From contig OZ024823.1 of NCBI GenBank assembly GCA_964016985.1, positions 39,342,264 to 39,406,263 on the forward strand: a DNA stretch of 64,000 bases, in the 5' to 3' direction. Below are positions 10,119-20,589 of this stretch, piece after piece (the first letter of the stretch is position 1; each line of letters begins with the position of its first letter). This DNA comes from Anodontia alba. Lineage: Eukaryota; Mollusca; Bivalvia; Lucinida; Lucinidae. The notes below the pieces were generated by a model. That model did no database searches, was not told the origin of the DNA, and saw only the letters and a program-made list of their open reading frames with translations. The position numbers and the translations under genes were made by a program.

Positions 10119-10224
10119 TAGGAGACGATTTGCATGAAAACAAAAAGCCTCTTTACAGGGAAAATGAGAAAAAATGTTTCAAAATGTCGTATACTGAAAA
10201 TTTGACCAAGAGTTTTAAGCGTTA
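10119..10224. mobile_element. Family C right part
   Basis: It runs from GGAGACGATTTGCATGAAA to ACCAAGAGTTTTAAGCGTTA. Only one hairpin arm and the right end are present. Confidence 0.6.
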
Positions 10225-10240
10225 AGCAGACTTCATAGAA

Positions 10241-10485
10241 CAGGCCCCGAGGTTATAAAATTTTTTCATGCTCAACTCAGCTGAGCATGAAATTTTCTCT
10301 GCTAATAAATATGAAAATGCCAACAATAGTTGGCATTTTCATATTTATTAGCAGAGAAAATTTCATGATCAGCTATGTTTAGCAAGAAAGAATTTGCGTT
10401 TGTTAGTAATTTGAGATTTATTAGCAGGACAAATTTCATGCTCAGCTGAGTTGAACATGAAAAAAGTTTTACAACCTCGGGGCCA
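10241..10485. mobile_element. Family N MITE, 245 bp
   Basis: The inverted ends are CAGGCCCCGAGGTTATAAAA at the left and ACAACCTCGGGGCCAG at the right. Inside is a perfect hairpin of about 40 bp per arm around AACAATAGTTG (10280-10366), and CATGCTCAACTCAGCTGAG repeats. A partial copy is at 17931-18094. Confidence 0.8.
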
Positions 10486-10961
10486 GATATCCCTGGCTGC
10501 AATACCAAAGATTTCTCGTCTTTAAATGTATTATTACATGTATATTGCATGGCCGCTACCTTGTCGATGGATCGGGGCCATTTTAGCAACCCTTCGTTCT
10601 CCCAATCCAACGAGACTCCACATCTAACCGTTAAAAATACATGAAACTCCGAAACTTTAGAGGAGAATCTTTGAAAATGTAGACTGAGGGATGACGGACG
10701 GAAAGTGATCTCTATAGCTAATCCTGAGCCTTTATGGTGGAATGCAGGGTACTCAAAAATTATGAAGTTTTTGTGACGGACTTCGCGTTATTATCTGTGC
10801 AGGAGCATTTCACATGAGCATTTATGGATCAGATCTGCAGAGTATTGCATGACCACCATGAGTTTCTCGAGAAAGCTAGAAAGTGTTGGGAGGTAGAAAT
10901 TAGTCCATGTTACTACTGATAAATGTGTATCCATTCCCTTTAGGGTGTACAGATGAATAAA

Positions 10962-10962
<1 letters not shown>
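10486..10962. other. No recognisable feature
   Basis: No gene or repeat was recognised before the TC microsatellite. Confidence 0.5.

Positions 10963-11009
<47 letters not shown>
10963..11009. repeat. (CT)n microsatellite
   Basis: An uninterrupted CT run of about 47 bp, followed by TGTATGTGTGTCTGTG. Confidence 0.95.
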
Positions 11010-11013
<4 letters not shown>

Positions 11014-11060
11014 GTGTGTCTGTGATTTGCTTTTAGTTATTTGTAATTTTTTGCAAGGTA

Positions 11061-11305
11061 CAGTCGATTCTTGTTATTTCGACTTCGCTTTACATCGAAT
11101 AACCGCTTATCTCGAAGTTAAAATCTGGTCCCTGTTTTTTACATGGAAATCTAACAACAGGTAACAAAATATTGTAGAGTCAAATTACATAATACGGCTG
11201 TTCGATTTATTTTTCCTTAATTCTGCAAATCTGATATGTCGAGGACTGGATATCTCGAAGTATTTCAGAGAGTTCCTGCGACTTCGAGATAAGGAGAGTC
11301 GACTG
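11061..11305. mobile_element. Family K pogo-like MITE, 245 bp
   Basis: The ends are CAGTCGATTCTTGTTATTTC and, inverted at the right, CAGTCGACTCTCCTTATCTC. TA flanks both sides (11059-11060 and 11306-11307). Ends of the type CAGTNGAxxCTCG with a TA target are typical of pogo/Tigger-like members of Tc1/mariner. There is no coding sequence. Confidence 0.82.
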
Positions 11306-11652
11306 TAATTTTAAATGCAAACTATGAACATACATTTTCTTGAAGATAGTATACATATTATCAATAGTCTGCGTCTAGTCTGGAGCAAGTTTTAAATCCG
11401 AAAAAACAAGTCTAATTTAAGACGTTTTATTTTAGCAAAGCAGATTGCAGACATCATGTTTTGGCGCTTAATTAGACTGACGAAATAAGAGATTCAAAGC
11501 TTTGGGGAATTTGTATTACAAACGACAGACTCAAAGAAACATCGAGAAACTCAAAGTCAGAAGAAACAGAAACGCAAAACAACTACAATCAGTTGTCACG
11601 AAACATATTTAATTTTTAAAGCTCTAAACAAATTTGTAGCAGATGACATTCT

Positions 11653-11696
<44 letters not shown>

Positions 11697-11918
11697 ACAA
11701 TTGCTTCAGTCTTATATTATGTAAAAAAATAGAAATTGTTTTAAAGCTTGTCTATTTTTATTCATAATCAGCAGGTTAGAGTTTAAGCTTTTAACTTCGG
11801 AACCTCTCTAATGTGCTTGTGCATAGTTAGGTTCCTCTTCTTTTCAGTCGTTTGTATAGTTAACAAAACGATTTTATCAGTTATTTCGGAGATGTTACAT
11901 ACAACCATAAAAAGAAAT
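11306..11918. other. No gene; poly-T tract
   Basis: A pure T run of about 33 bp lies near 11658-11690. Nothing else is recognised. Confidence 0.55.
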
Positions 11919-12181
11919 CATCACGAAAACACGCCTATATAATTTTGACCCCCTTAACCCCACTTTTATATAGTAAAACTGGGGTTTACAGAGGTATACG
12001 TTATTTTTCTTATTTTTGCTAAAACATAGATTGTGGGTACTCGTTAGAACCGCCTCGCCGAGGCGGTTCTAACGAGTACCCACAATCTATGTTTTGAGCA
12101 GAAATATGAAAATACCTGAAATTTTTCACTTTTTGGGGAGTGAAATTATCTATATATTTTAAAAAGGCTTGTTTTCGTAAT
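11919..12181 (+). mobile_element. Family A element
   Basis: Both ends and a perfect core around GCCTCGCCGAGGC are present. The right weak hairpin is shortened compared with other copies. Confidence 0.87.
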
Positions 12182-12470
12182 GTGCTTTATATAATATGAA
12201 TTTAGGCAACCCCTCATTCATCATTTTATACAGTAAAGGCGGGATCGGGTGGGGCGGGGATAAGAAATTGAAGTTCACGTGATGGTATATAGGACAGTTA
12301 TTGAACATATTTATCCCCTTAATACCGAATGTCATACAATATTGAATTTGGTAAACAGACCCAGATAGGTACCCGGCGTCTGAAAATATACAGAAATCTA
12401 TAGCATTGTAAAGCGTTCATTTGAATTATAAATGGATTAGCCCTTTCAAGACTACAAACCAAAACATTTC

Positions 12471-12538
12471 GCAAACAGTGTAGATCTTGATGAGACGGTT
12501 CACAATGAGCCGTCTCATCAGGATCTACATTGTTTGCC
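12471..12538. repeat. Family D palindrome, GAGACGG-arm type
   Basis: Inner arms TGAGACGGTTCA and TGAGCCGTCTCA sit between GCAAACAGTGTAGATC and GATCTACATTGTTTGC. Confidence 0.8.
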
Positions 12539-12854
12539 ATTCTGTTTTGATTTTTTTTTTTTTTTTTTTGTCTGAGACCCCTGTTTGGATCAGTGGTTCT
12601 CACCAGATTCGGAGATGGAAGCGTTCACTTCAGAAATTCAGGGATCAAAGAGCTAGACCATCTTTCAAAATGGAAGATTCCACTAGACATAATTTGGTTT
12701 ATCCCGTTTTAGGACCAACCTTCATCGGAGTTTCTTACTGTCTAACTAGACACTTTGTTCAATCAATTTTTATGGTGCAAAATTCACTTGAAAATTATTA
12801 CGTTTTATTTTGACAATGTAATGTTGTAATGCTTCAATCAAATTGTTTCTATAA

Positions 12855-13293
12855 CCCTAAAAGTGCTAATCACAGCTGCAACAGACGACATTTTTATCCC
12901 CACGCTTTAACGATGGGGATATTGTGAACGCCTCCGTCTGTCAGTCACGCGATCTCCTCCTAAAGCACTGGGCGGAATTTAACCGAACTTGCTACATGAC
13001 TTCCCCCGCGTGGTTTTGGTGTGCGAGAGCAACATTAGTTTTCACTCTGCTCCATTTGACCGGGTGGGGTAAAAAAGTCACGAAAGCGTGGGGATTTTGC
13101 GATGACATGCCACTGATTGCGCGATCATAGTGATTTTTGTTTTTAATATTTTGCTAAGAAAATAAGTCGACATTTCATGTGAATCTTGCCAAGCAGACGA
13201 TTCACATGAAATATCAAGACTTATTTACCCTACAAATAAAGAAGTAAAATAAAATGTCGTCTGCTGCTAAATATGCTTAATGCTTCAAGGGTT
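12855..13293. mobile_element. Family C relative split by a family T insertion
   Basis: The left piece (12855-12897) carries GCAACAGACGACATTTTTA. The right piece (13131-13293) carries GACATTTCATGTGAATC, its complement and GTCGTCTGCTG. The uninterrupted relative at 48606-48745 shows the same two parts joined. The DNA between is the family T repeat. Confidence 0.6.
12898..13130 (+). repeat. Family T repeat, copy 1
   Basis: It shares ACGCTTTxAACGATGGGG, ATTGTGAACxCCTxCxTC, GTGTGCGAGAGCAACATTAG, GATTTTGCGATG and GCGCGAT with 61515-61712 in the same order. An open frame of 68 codons inside has no recognisable domain. Confidence 0.65.
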
Positions 13294-13311
13294 AATATTA
13301 TCGTTTAAAGG

Positions 13312-13592
13312 TATTACGAAAACACGCCTATTCAAATATATTGATAATACTCGTATCACCACCAAAAACTTAAAGTTTTCAGATAAAATTTCCGATATTT
13401 TTCATATTTCTGCTCAAAAACATAGATTGTGGGTACTCGTTAGAACCGCCTCGCCGAGGCGGTTCTAACGGGTACCCACAATCTATGTTTTTAGCAAAAA
13501 TAAGAAAAATAACCTATACCTCTGTAAACCCCAGTTTTACTATATAATGGGGTTTAAGGGGGTCAAAGTTATATAGGTATGTTTTCGTGATG
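13312..13592 (-). mobile_element. Family A element, inverted
   Basis: It starts ATTACGAAAACACGCCTAT and ends ATAGGTATGTTTTCGTGATG. The core is perfect except for one mismatch in the outer arm (ACGGGTACCC). Confidence 0.87.
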
Positions 13593-14275
13593 GTAAGAGG
13601 CAAAATCAATAAGAAACAATTTCGAATAATTTCCAGCACTGCATTATAAGCATTATTTGCAGCAGAGGAGAAATTATTTGCAATACACTCCAAATGTATT
13701 AAAGTACATAAGCCAGAAGTAATTTTTCCTGTTGTCAAACAAGAAGCTGTTGTATTTAACAGCGAAATCATTTTATGTGTTAAATTAAAGTCTTACTGAA
13801 AGAACTTTGGTCTCAATTTTGCTCTATGTTTTTTTTTTTTTTTAAGTAACGGATTACGTTTGCGCAGTAGGCGCATTGTTCTTATCAATATTTCAATTTC
13901 AAAAGGGAATGCACTTCTCGACAGTTCCTCACTTGACCGAGTAGCAAGTTAAAATAGATTTGCCTATGGAGAACTAGGGAAAGGCAATAAAAGAAAAAGT
14001 ATGTTTGAGATGAAAGTTCTTGATAAGCAATTCATTTTGATTCAAATTTGATCAAAATCGGATGAAATCTAAGCACGTTAATGGCGTTTAAAGATGGTGC
14101 CGCCATTTTGATTATTTAATGAACTTCTTAAAAAATATAAAAATGTTAAATAAAATCTTCCTGCTGACAGAAAATTGTGCGGCTTTGAAATAACATTGCA
14201 AACACCTAGGGAAGAAGCTATATACACACGTAAAATAATGTTGCATATACTATTTATTTAAGTTTTGCCTATTTA
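13593..14275. other. No recognisable feature
   Basis: AT-rich. There is a T run near 13830-13842. GATGGTGCCGCCATTTTGAT near 14093 is a small imperfect palindrome. No gene is supported. Confidence 0.5.
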
Positions 14276-14349
14276 CGAGGGTCCTGCAAAAAAGTTTTGT
14301 CACTGGGTTCGGCTTACTTCAGTGCTACGTTTTATCAAATATATTTTTA

Positions 14350-15678
14350 TTACAAACCTTCAAAGTATTCCCCCTTTACTGAAACACATTTTTGTAACCT
14401 TTTTACCCAGTCGCGAAAAGCAGATAAATAGTCTTCTTTTGGTATCTGTTGGAGACACTCATAAATAGCGCTGCCAAGAGAACTTCTAGACGTATACTTA
14501 TTTCCAGAAAGCATTTTCTTAAGCCTTGGAAATAGAAAGAAGTCACAGGGATTCGGGTCAGGTGAATAAGGTGGATGGTTTAAAACTACCTTTTCAGAAG
14601 CCAAAAAAGACTTAACAATCTCACACTTATAAGAAGAGGCGTTGTCATGTAAAGGGTGGACTCTTATTTATTTTTATTTATTTATTTAAACAATGTTTAA
14701 AGAGGATGACACAATTAGCTATAAATAACTATTCTACCTTGTGGTCCTCTAACTAAAATTTATATACATATATACAACAAGACTTAACTAACAGCTAAGA
14801 AATTCATGGGATAAAGTAGCTTGTAGCGAAGTGAATGCTTATATAAAGTTTTTATCAAATAAAAAGTGCTAACCGGTATGTGCAAGTGATTTAAAACCAA
14901 ACATGGCACTTAATTATATCAAAGACAAATCAGTACCATCCTTTGCTTGGTCGTTTCTAATTGTAAAACTCTTTCACTTTCTTCAGTACAGAATTCTTGT
15001 AGAATCGGTCAGTGACTGTATGACCAGATGGACAACGCACTTGAACGACTGGCCCACTTGAATTAAAGAAAATTGCGTACAACATCTTTTTCGAACTTAT
15101 GGTTCTCTTGGTAATACATGGGTGTTTTTTTTAGTTTTTCGCTTCCATTGCTTATTATCAGCCCTTCTTTGTGGCTCAAGCATGTGCACCCAGGTTTCAT
15201 CACCTGTTAGCAAGTTAGAAATAACCCGATTATTACAGCCTTTGTATGTTTTCAAAAGTTCCCGGGCACATTAAAGGCGTTGTGTCTTTTGCTCCTCAGT
15301 GAGCAAATGAGGTATCCACCTAGCGCAAACCTTTCTCAGGCCCAAACGCTTTTTCAGAATTGTTTGCACACTGCCTTCTGATATGCCAGTACAACTAGCT
15401 ATATCTTTGACAGACAATCGCGCATCCTGTTCGACCACAATCTTTACAGCAGCGATGTTAGCCTTGGTAGGCCTTTCAGGACGGGTATTATCTTCAACAG
15501 AAAATTTCCCAGCTTTAAAAGCTTTAACCCACCTAAAAACTGTGCGCATTGAAATGGTCTGAGGTCCATATATACCACACAATTCATTAAATATCTGCTT
15601 TGAATCTATATTAAGCCTAATGCGGCATTTAATATAGCTACGAATTTCAGTCTTCTGGTCCATGTTCCAATGTAACAA
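14350..15678 (-). pseudogene. mariner transposase, broken by stops, frameshift and LINE insertion
   Basis: The N-terminal block (15678 down to 15271, 135 codons) has the mariner helix-turn-helix, GIYGPQTISMRTVFRWVKAF, VEDNTRPERPTK and RWIPHLL. It is closed by one stop codon. In the same frame behind it follow CARELLKTYK and then TGDETWVHMLEP with the first catalytic Asp. Reading breaks after that. The LINE tail occupies 14930 to 14664. Directly behind it are LHDNASSYK with the second Asp and HPPYSPDPNPCDFFLFPRLKK with the third. The spacing between them is 33 residues here, one short of DD34D, which suggests loss of one codon. The C-terminus VSVKGEYFEGL is typical for mariner. The gene is clearly dead and older than the copy at 3116. 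Confidence 0.9.
14664..14930 (-). mobile_element. 5'-truncated LINE 3' tail inside mariner
   Basis: Read on the minus strand it ends GTCATCCTCTTTAAACATTG and then TTTAAATAAATAAATAAAAA, a tail typical of 5'-truncated non-LTR elements. An almost identical segment is at 27616-27879. The insertion splits the mariner gene between the first and second catalytic Asp. I see no clear target duplication. Confidence 0.8.
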
Positions 15679-16083
15679 GTAAATTGGTCAGTGTATATGA
15701 CTGCATCTATTTCAATTTGGAAATCAATTTGCACGAAAGAAACGGGTATCGTTAGCTATTCAACACACCATTCAAGTGCAGTGAAGCATTTTAAAATATA
15801 CCTCGGATAAAACAAAGGAAACCTATTAGTGACAGAACTTTTTGCACGACCTTCGTAATTAGAGCTATATGGCGTTATATTATAGCCCTGTACACAAGGA
15901 CCGATTTGCTCACGTGAGCATTTATTTGCGTTTACGCAAATCTGCTTACTGTTCAGTCTGATCAGTCTGCGTTGATCGCATGTGCATTTTTCAACATCCA
16001 GGCTGTCCAGGCTTACAAATTATACATGGCTGGAACTCCACGTCTTAACCCTTGTCCTTCTGAACCCGGATTTACCCTGTCTT

Positions 16084-16150
16084 TGCAAACAGTATAGATC
16101 CAGACCAGTTGGCTTCTGAAGAAGCCAACTGATCTGTATCTGTACTGTTC
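16084..16150. repeat. Family D palindrome, TTGGC-arm type
   Basis: Inner arms CCAGTTGGCTTC and GAAGCCAACTG, as in the copy at 46-113. Confidence 0.78.
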
Positions 16151-16204
16151 ACCATTAAGTATGTGAATTTATAGCAACAATCCAGATCACGTAATCTGAT
16201 TGGC

Positions 16205-16300
16205 TGAAAATTAGAAGTGGGCGGGGCATCGAGGCGCTTCTAATGAGTACCCACAACATATGTTTTCATGGAGAAATAAGAAAAATATCAGCACTTTTGT
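16205..16300. repeat. Family B fragment, right half of core
   Basis: Only the right arm, GAGGCGCTTCTAATGAGT, and the following ACCCACAACATATG and GAAATAAGAAAAATATCAG are kept. The left arm is missing. Confidence 0.6.
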
Positions 16301-16645
16301 GTTGAATTTTTTAAGGCTATTTTATCTTTTTTCCGCTCTTATTGACCAAAAATTTAGAATGGCCCAAACAGACAGCTTTGAATTTCATTTCATTATAACA
16401 TGCCTCTAAAAATAAAACGTGAGAAAAATATGTTTCTTAAAATAGAATTTTCCGATTAGTCGGCTATAAAAAATCTTTCCGATCATCAGTCACAAGACTC
16501 AAAAGTGACTGATGAATGATTATAATCGATCATCAGTGGCAACACTACTCAGAGCGCATGTCCTAGTTTTTGCAGGGCATGCGCAGAGGACACATTTTAT
16601 CGTGATACGGTTCAAGGACATTATTTCAGTAGGATATGCTGGTCA

Positions 16646-16890
16646 GGGCCCAGTTGTTCAAAGCTAACGATTTCGTTAGTTAACGATTCATTAAAATTAA
16701 CAACTGGTGATACGCAAATATGCTGAATTTTTTTGCTGTAAAAATGTGAGTAGCTTTTGCAGTGCAAAAGCTACTCACATTTTTTTCAGCAAAAAATATC
16801 AGAATATTGTATATTGAATCTGCTAAAACAGTTAACGAAATGACCCTTAACGAGCTCGTTAAGCTAACGACGCTTTGAACAACTGGGCCC
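16646..16890. mobile_element. Family G MITE, 245 bp
   Basis: Inverted ends GGGCCCAGTTGTTCAAAG and CTTTGAACAACTGGGCCC. Inside are CTAACGA and TCGTTAG repeats and a central hairpin AATGTGAGTAGCTTTTGCA with its complement. Copies are at 27538-28062 (interrupted) and 59221-59463. Confidence 0.88.
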
Positions 16891-17129
16891 AGATTACTGC
16901 ATGATCTTATCAGAATGTTTTTTTTCATTTTACTGGTACCCTTATCAATTTACGGTTGAATTGAAATCTGTAATTTTTACAAAACGTCAAGTGATTAATA
17001 ATCCTGATAACTTGGGTTTTCCATTAACTAATCTAAATCTTCGATCCATAATATAAAAAACGCTTTCTTGATTGAAACATACACAACGATGAATATCTTG
17101 GTTGAACGTAACATCTAAATAAAACATTT

Positions 17130-17331
17130 TTAACGCTTAGTATGCCGGGTAAAATTTAAGCATATTTTTTATTTATTTATTTTTTGTTTCATTTTTTAGG
17201 CTTTGGGAGAATATAAGCGTTGACATTTTATGCAAAGTGTTTCCACAGGAGACAATTGGGTTGAAATGTCAAAGCTTTTAAAAATATCATCAATTTATCG
17301 TCTGCTGAATTTGCCTATAGAGTGGTAAAGA
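17130..17331. mobile_element. Family C element
   Basis: It starts TTAACGCTTAG and ends ATAGAGTGGTAAAG. The central hairpin is imperfect. An impure T-rich tract (ATTTATTTATTTT) has expanded in the left arm. Confidence 0.7.
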
Positions 17332-17537
17332 TAAGATGCGTTCATGATTAAAACGAATGCAATGAAAAATATCATTGCTGAACATATAAAACCCTGAACA
17401 AAAACGTCAAAAAGCGGGTTTACCCTTTTTCTTGTGAAACGCAAGCCTACTCGCATGGTTCTAAACCTCAATAGTTAACATCACGGTAAAACAAATAATT
17501 CATATCTGATATTTGTTCAGAGTAATCTTAACAAATA

Positions 17538-17872
17538 CAGTCGACTCTCGTTATCTCGAATTCCAAGGGACTCGCTGAAATACTTCGAGATATCCGTACC
17601 TCGACATATCAGAGTTGAGAGAGTGAGGAAAACAATGAATTGAACAAACGTATTCAACAAATGGATATGTAATTTGACTCCTGAAGTTAGAAATATATAT
17701 ATAAAATAGTGTGGAAAAGAGGAGAAATTGCTCCTTAGGAGCAATTTCTCCTCCTTTCCACATTATTTTGTTACCTGTTGTCATAGTTTCATGTTAAAAC
17801 AGGGACCAGATTTTCACTTCGAGATAAGCGGTAATTCGAAATAAGCGAGTTCGAGATAACGAGGTTCGACTG
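17538..17872. mobile_element. Family K pogo-like MITE with extra central hairpin
   Basis: Ends CAGTCGACTCTCGTTATCTC and, inverted, CAGTCGAACCTCGTTATCTC. TA flanks both sides. At 17714-17761 a hairpin GTGGAAAAGAGGAGAAATTG with its complement is present, which the 245-bp copy at 11061 lacks. Confidence 0.85.
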
Positions 17873-17930
17873 TATGTAGTAAGTCATCTAACACAGTAGA
17901 TGAAGAACATCAGAGGCCTCTTAGAACAAT

Positions 17931-18094
17931 CCAATAGTTGGCATTTTCATATTTACTAGCAGAGAAATTTTCATGCTCAGCTGTGTTTAGCAGGAAAGAA
18001 ATTGCAGTTGTCAGCAATGTGAGATTTATTAACAAGACGACTTTCATGCTAAGCTGAGTTGAGCATGAAAAAAGTTTTATAACCTCGGGGCCTG
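17931..18094. mobile_element. Family N MITE, right two thirds
   Basis: It matches 10323-10485 from CCAATAGTTGGCATTTTCAT to CCTCGGGGCCTGG. The left end and one hairpin arm are missing. Confidence 0.72.
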
Positions 18095-18245
18095 GTTGAT
18101 GGCCGAAAGACAGGGAAACCATGAAGAATTTTTCATAACAATGCAGAAACACATGTGCAACAAGAGGAGTGAGGTTAATGACATAATTTCTACCCATCGG
18201 TATACCTACTATTTATTTGTACCGAAATATCCCGAAAAAGGACAC

Positions 18246-18352
18246 GCAGCAGGCACACAACGTTGCAACAACGTCGATTCTACGTTGATTCAAGTCTTGA
18301 CGTTGAATCAACGTTGAATCGACGTTGTTTCAACGTTGTGTGCCAGCGGGGA
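18246..18352. mobile_element. Family F palindrome (ACGTTG steps), copy 1
   Basis: A 107-bp palindrome with ends GCAGCAGGCACACAACGTTG and CAACGTTGTGTGCCAGCGGG. The arms are chains of CAACGT and ACGTTG steps. The centre has a TCAAGTCTTGA subpalindrome. Confidence 0.82.
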
Positions 18353-18627
18353 CATGTTTTAATAGCAATAAAATAAGAACCCAACATTTTTGCGAGTTCA
18401 GTCGTTGTGCATGACCGAAAGTTTACGGCGAACTTTGTTTCAAATGGCCTTTTGTGGAGCTTCGGTAACCGATCAACATAAGAAACTTAGACGGGTTCTC
18501 TTTAATACTTACTGCAAATATGACAGCCCGATTACTATGATCGTCAATAGCTGACCTCTTATCTTTGAAAAGAAAGTATGAAAGGTCACAATCATGAAAC
18601 ATATCCTTTCCGAGGCATTGGACAAAC

Positions 18628-18906
18628 ATCACGAAAACATATCTATATAATGTTGACCCCCTTAAACCCCACTTTTATATAGTAAAACTGGAGTTTACAG
18701 GGGTATACATTATTTTTTTTTTATTTCTGCTCAAAAACATAGATTCTGGGTACTCGTTAGAACCGCCTCACAGAGGCGGTTCTAACGAGTACCCACAATC
18801 TATATTTTGAGCAGAAATGGGAAAAATATCAGTTTTTTATCTGAAATTTTCAGTTTTTGGAGGTGAAATTTTCCAGTATATATTTGAATAGTCGTGTTTT
18901 CGTAAT
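18628..18906 (+). mobile_element. Family A element
   Basis: Complete, with the core centre changed to GCCTCACAGAGGC. Pairing of the arms is kept except for one base in the outer part. Confidence 0.88.
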
Positions 18907-18929
18907 GAAGAGATGGGGAACAAAAAAAT

Positions 18930-18990
18930 AACACCATTCACAGAAGAACTGCGACAGGAAGGTCGCCTTTGAACGGTAAGATGAAAAACT
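18930..18990 (+). repeat. Family H fragment
   Basis: It contains AGAAGAACTGCGACAGGAAG, GTCGCCTTTGAACGGTAAG and AAAAACTAC. Only the part around this motif is present. Confidence 0.5.
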
Positions 18991-19082
18991 ACGGGACAGT
19001 CAATACATATAATTTAGTACTGCAATGCCCTTTTTTTTAACCTTCACCATTTCTTGGGGTAAATGGTTGGATAAACAAAGTA

Positions 19083-19271
19083 AAGTTGGCCCTCGTTATC
19101 TCAAACACTGATTACTCAAACTACTGCTTAATTCAAACCAAACGAAAGGCAATATTCAGGTTGTTGTATGTTACATGTAACTACAGTTAAACTTCTTTTA
19201 TCTCAAGTTACTGTTATCTCAAAGTAAAAATTCTGGTACCCGCTGGAGTTTGAGATAGTGAGAGTTGGCTG
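19083..19271. mobile_element. Family K-like pogo MITE, diverged
   Basis: The outer ends read AGTTGGCCCTCGTTATCTCA and, inverted, AGCCAACTCTCACTATCTCA. A second end-like motif, TACAGTTAAACTTCTTTTAT, lies inside at about 19181, so one element may be nested in another. Confidence 0.55.
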
Positions 19272-19413
19272 CATATACATCCAGACACCAAACAGAAATG
19301 GAGATAGCCAGGAAACGTCATTAATGTTTACGTCAGAGTGATCTCCCTTAGATCAGTCTCTATTCATCGTTAATTTATTTTTTATTCTTATTTTACTGCG
19401 ATAATAATAAGCT

Positions 19414-19483
19414 TTTGAAAACAACGTACATCCAGATGAGACGGCTCATTATGAGCCGTCTCATCAGGATCTACGCTGTTTGA
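19414..19483. repeat. Family D palindrome, GAGACGG-arm type
   Basis: Inner arms GATGAGACGGCTCAT and ATGAGCCGTCTCATC are perfect. The left outer end has diverged. Confidence 0.75.
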
Positions 19484-19532
19484 CATTCAGTCTTTCAATT
19501 TTAAATACAAACTTCTATCAAATCGAAAGTTT

Positions 19533-19536
<4 letters not shown>

Positions 19537-19567
<31 letters not shown>
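19537..19567. repeat. Poly-A run
   Basis: A pure A run of about 31 bp. No LINE or SINE body precedes it on either strand. Confidence 0.9.
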
Positions 19568-19568
<1 letters not shown>

Positions 19569-19618
19569 AGACAAAAGGTATGGCATTTTGTTGCCTTCGT
19601 GTGAACTTCTAAGCACTC

Positions 19619-19885
19619 CTATCATTCAAATATACTGAAATTTTTTAGCACCAAAAAAGGAAAATTTTCAGGTAAAAAATTCTGATATCTTTCATATTTC
19701 TGCTCAAAATATAGATCATGGGTACTCGTTAGAACCGCCTTGACGGGGCGGTTCTAACGAGTACCCACAATCTATGTTTTTGAGCAGAAATAAGAAAAAT
19801 AATGTATACCCCTGTAAACCCCAGTTATACTACATAAAAATGAGGTTTAAGGGGGTCAAAATTATAAAGGCATGTTTTCGTGATG
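19619..19885 (-). mobile_element. Family A element, inverted, left terminus truncated
   Basis: The ATTACGAAAAC end is missing; the element starts at ATTCAAATATACTGAA. The core has two unpaired changes (ATCATGGG against CCCACAAT, and CTTGACGGGG at the centre). The far end GGCATGTTTTCGTGATG is intact. Confidence 0.82.
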
Positions 19886-20483
19886 ATATGGTAAAATCAT
19901 CTTAACCGTCGCAAAAATAACTTTTCGATATCGCTGCTATGCCCAGTGTTGTAGCGACGGCAAAGATATTGGACGCATCAAGCGAAAAAGTGCCTTCAAA
20001 CAAGCGCAAAATACGCAGTTTCAGATCTTCCTGCGCATGCGCAAAATATCATCCGGGCCATTGCCGCAGTGAAGGCCTTGGTCAAAATGCACGGATGCAC
20101 AGGCTGGTCTGTTATCCGCATATGCCCGAATATACGTTTTCGCTTAACGTGGCTCTTTTGTTGTGACGTTGTGAGATTATGTCGTAACCTAATTCCCGAT
20201 AGAAACTGGTTAAATATGCGAATTGCTATCGCAATAATGTTACAGGCCAGTAACATTTGTATATACAAAACCAATACGTATACCAATACAAAATTGGCTT
20301 TAAAACCACACAAATTATGTTTTTTATCAGTTTAATTAGCTGTATAACCTTGACGAAATGCCAGGAATACTCAGTGTGCAAGAGAATAAATTACAAACAT
20401 AAATGGAACGTTTGAAAGGCCGGCATATACTGTATTTAATCTAAAGTTTCAGCCAGACAAGTCTCGGTGAACGATGTAAAATA
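19886..20483. other. No gene; weak family I-like pieces
   Basis: CTGCGCATGCGCA near 20030 and GCACGGATGCACAGGCTGGT near 20088 resemble family I interiors. Open frames on both strands overlap each other and show no domain. Confidence 0.45.
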
Positions 20484-20589
20484 AGACAAGAGGACCATGA
20501 TGGTCCTATATCGCTCACCTGAGCAAACAGCTTTGCAAACTTACTGTTGAAGTGTCAGCCAAGTTCACTGGTCTAAGATTTTTGTATAA

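Larger units (their letters stand above)
14276..15855 (-). mobile_element. Second mariner element, interrupted by a LINE tail
   Basis: The ends match as inverted repeats: the left reads CGAGGGTCCTGCAAAAAA and GTTTTGTCACT, the right, on the other strand, CGAAGGTCGTGCAAAAA and GTTCTGTCACT. TA flanks both sides (14274-14275 and 15856-15857). Length is 1580 bp. Removing the roughly 267-bp LINE tail leaves about 1.3 kb, the usual mariner size. It is a different lineage from the element at 2973. Confidence 0.9.

Noticed and set aside
10963..11009. Promoter-like pyrimidine tract
   Set aside because: A plain CT microsatellite with no gene nearby.
19537..19567. Retroposon poly-A tail
   Set aside because: No LINE, SINE or processed gene body was found on either side of the run.
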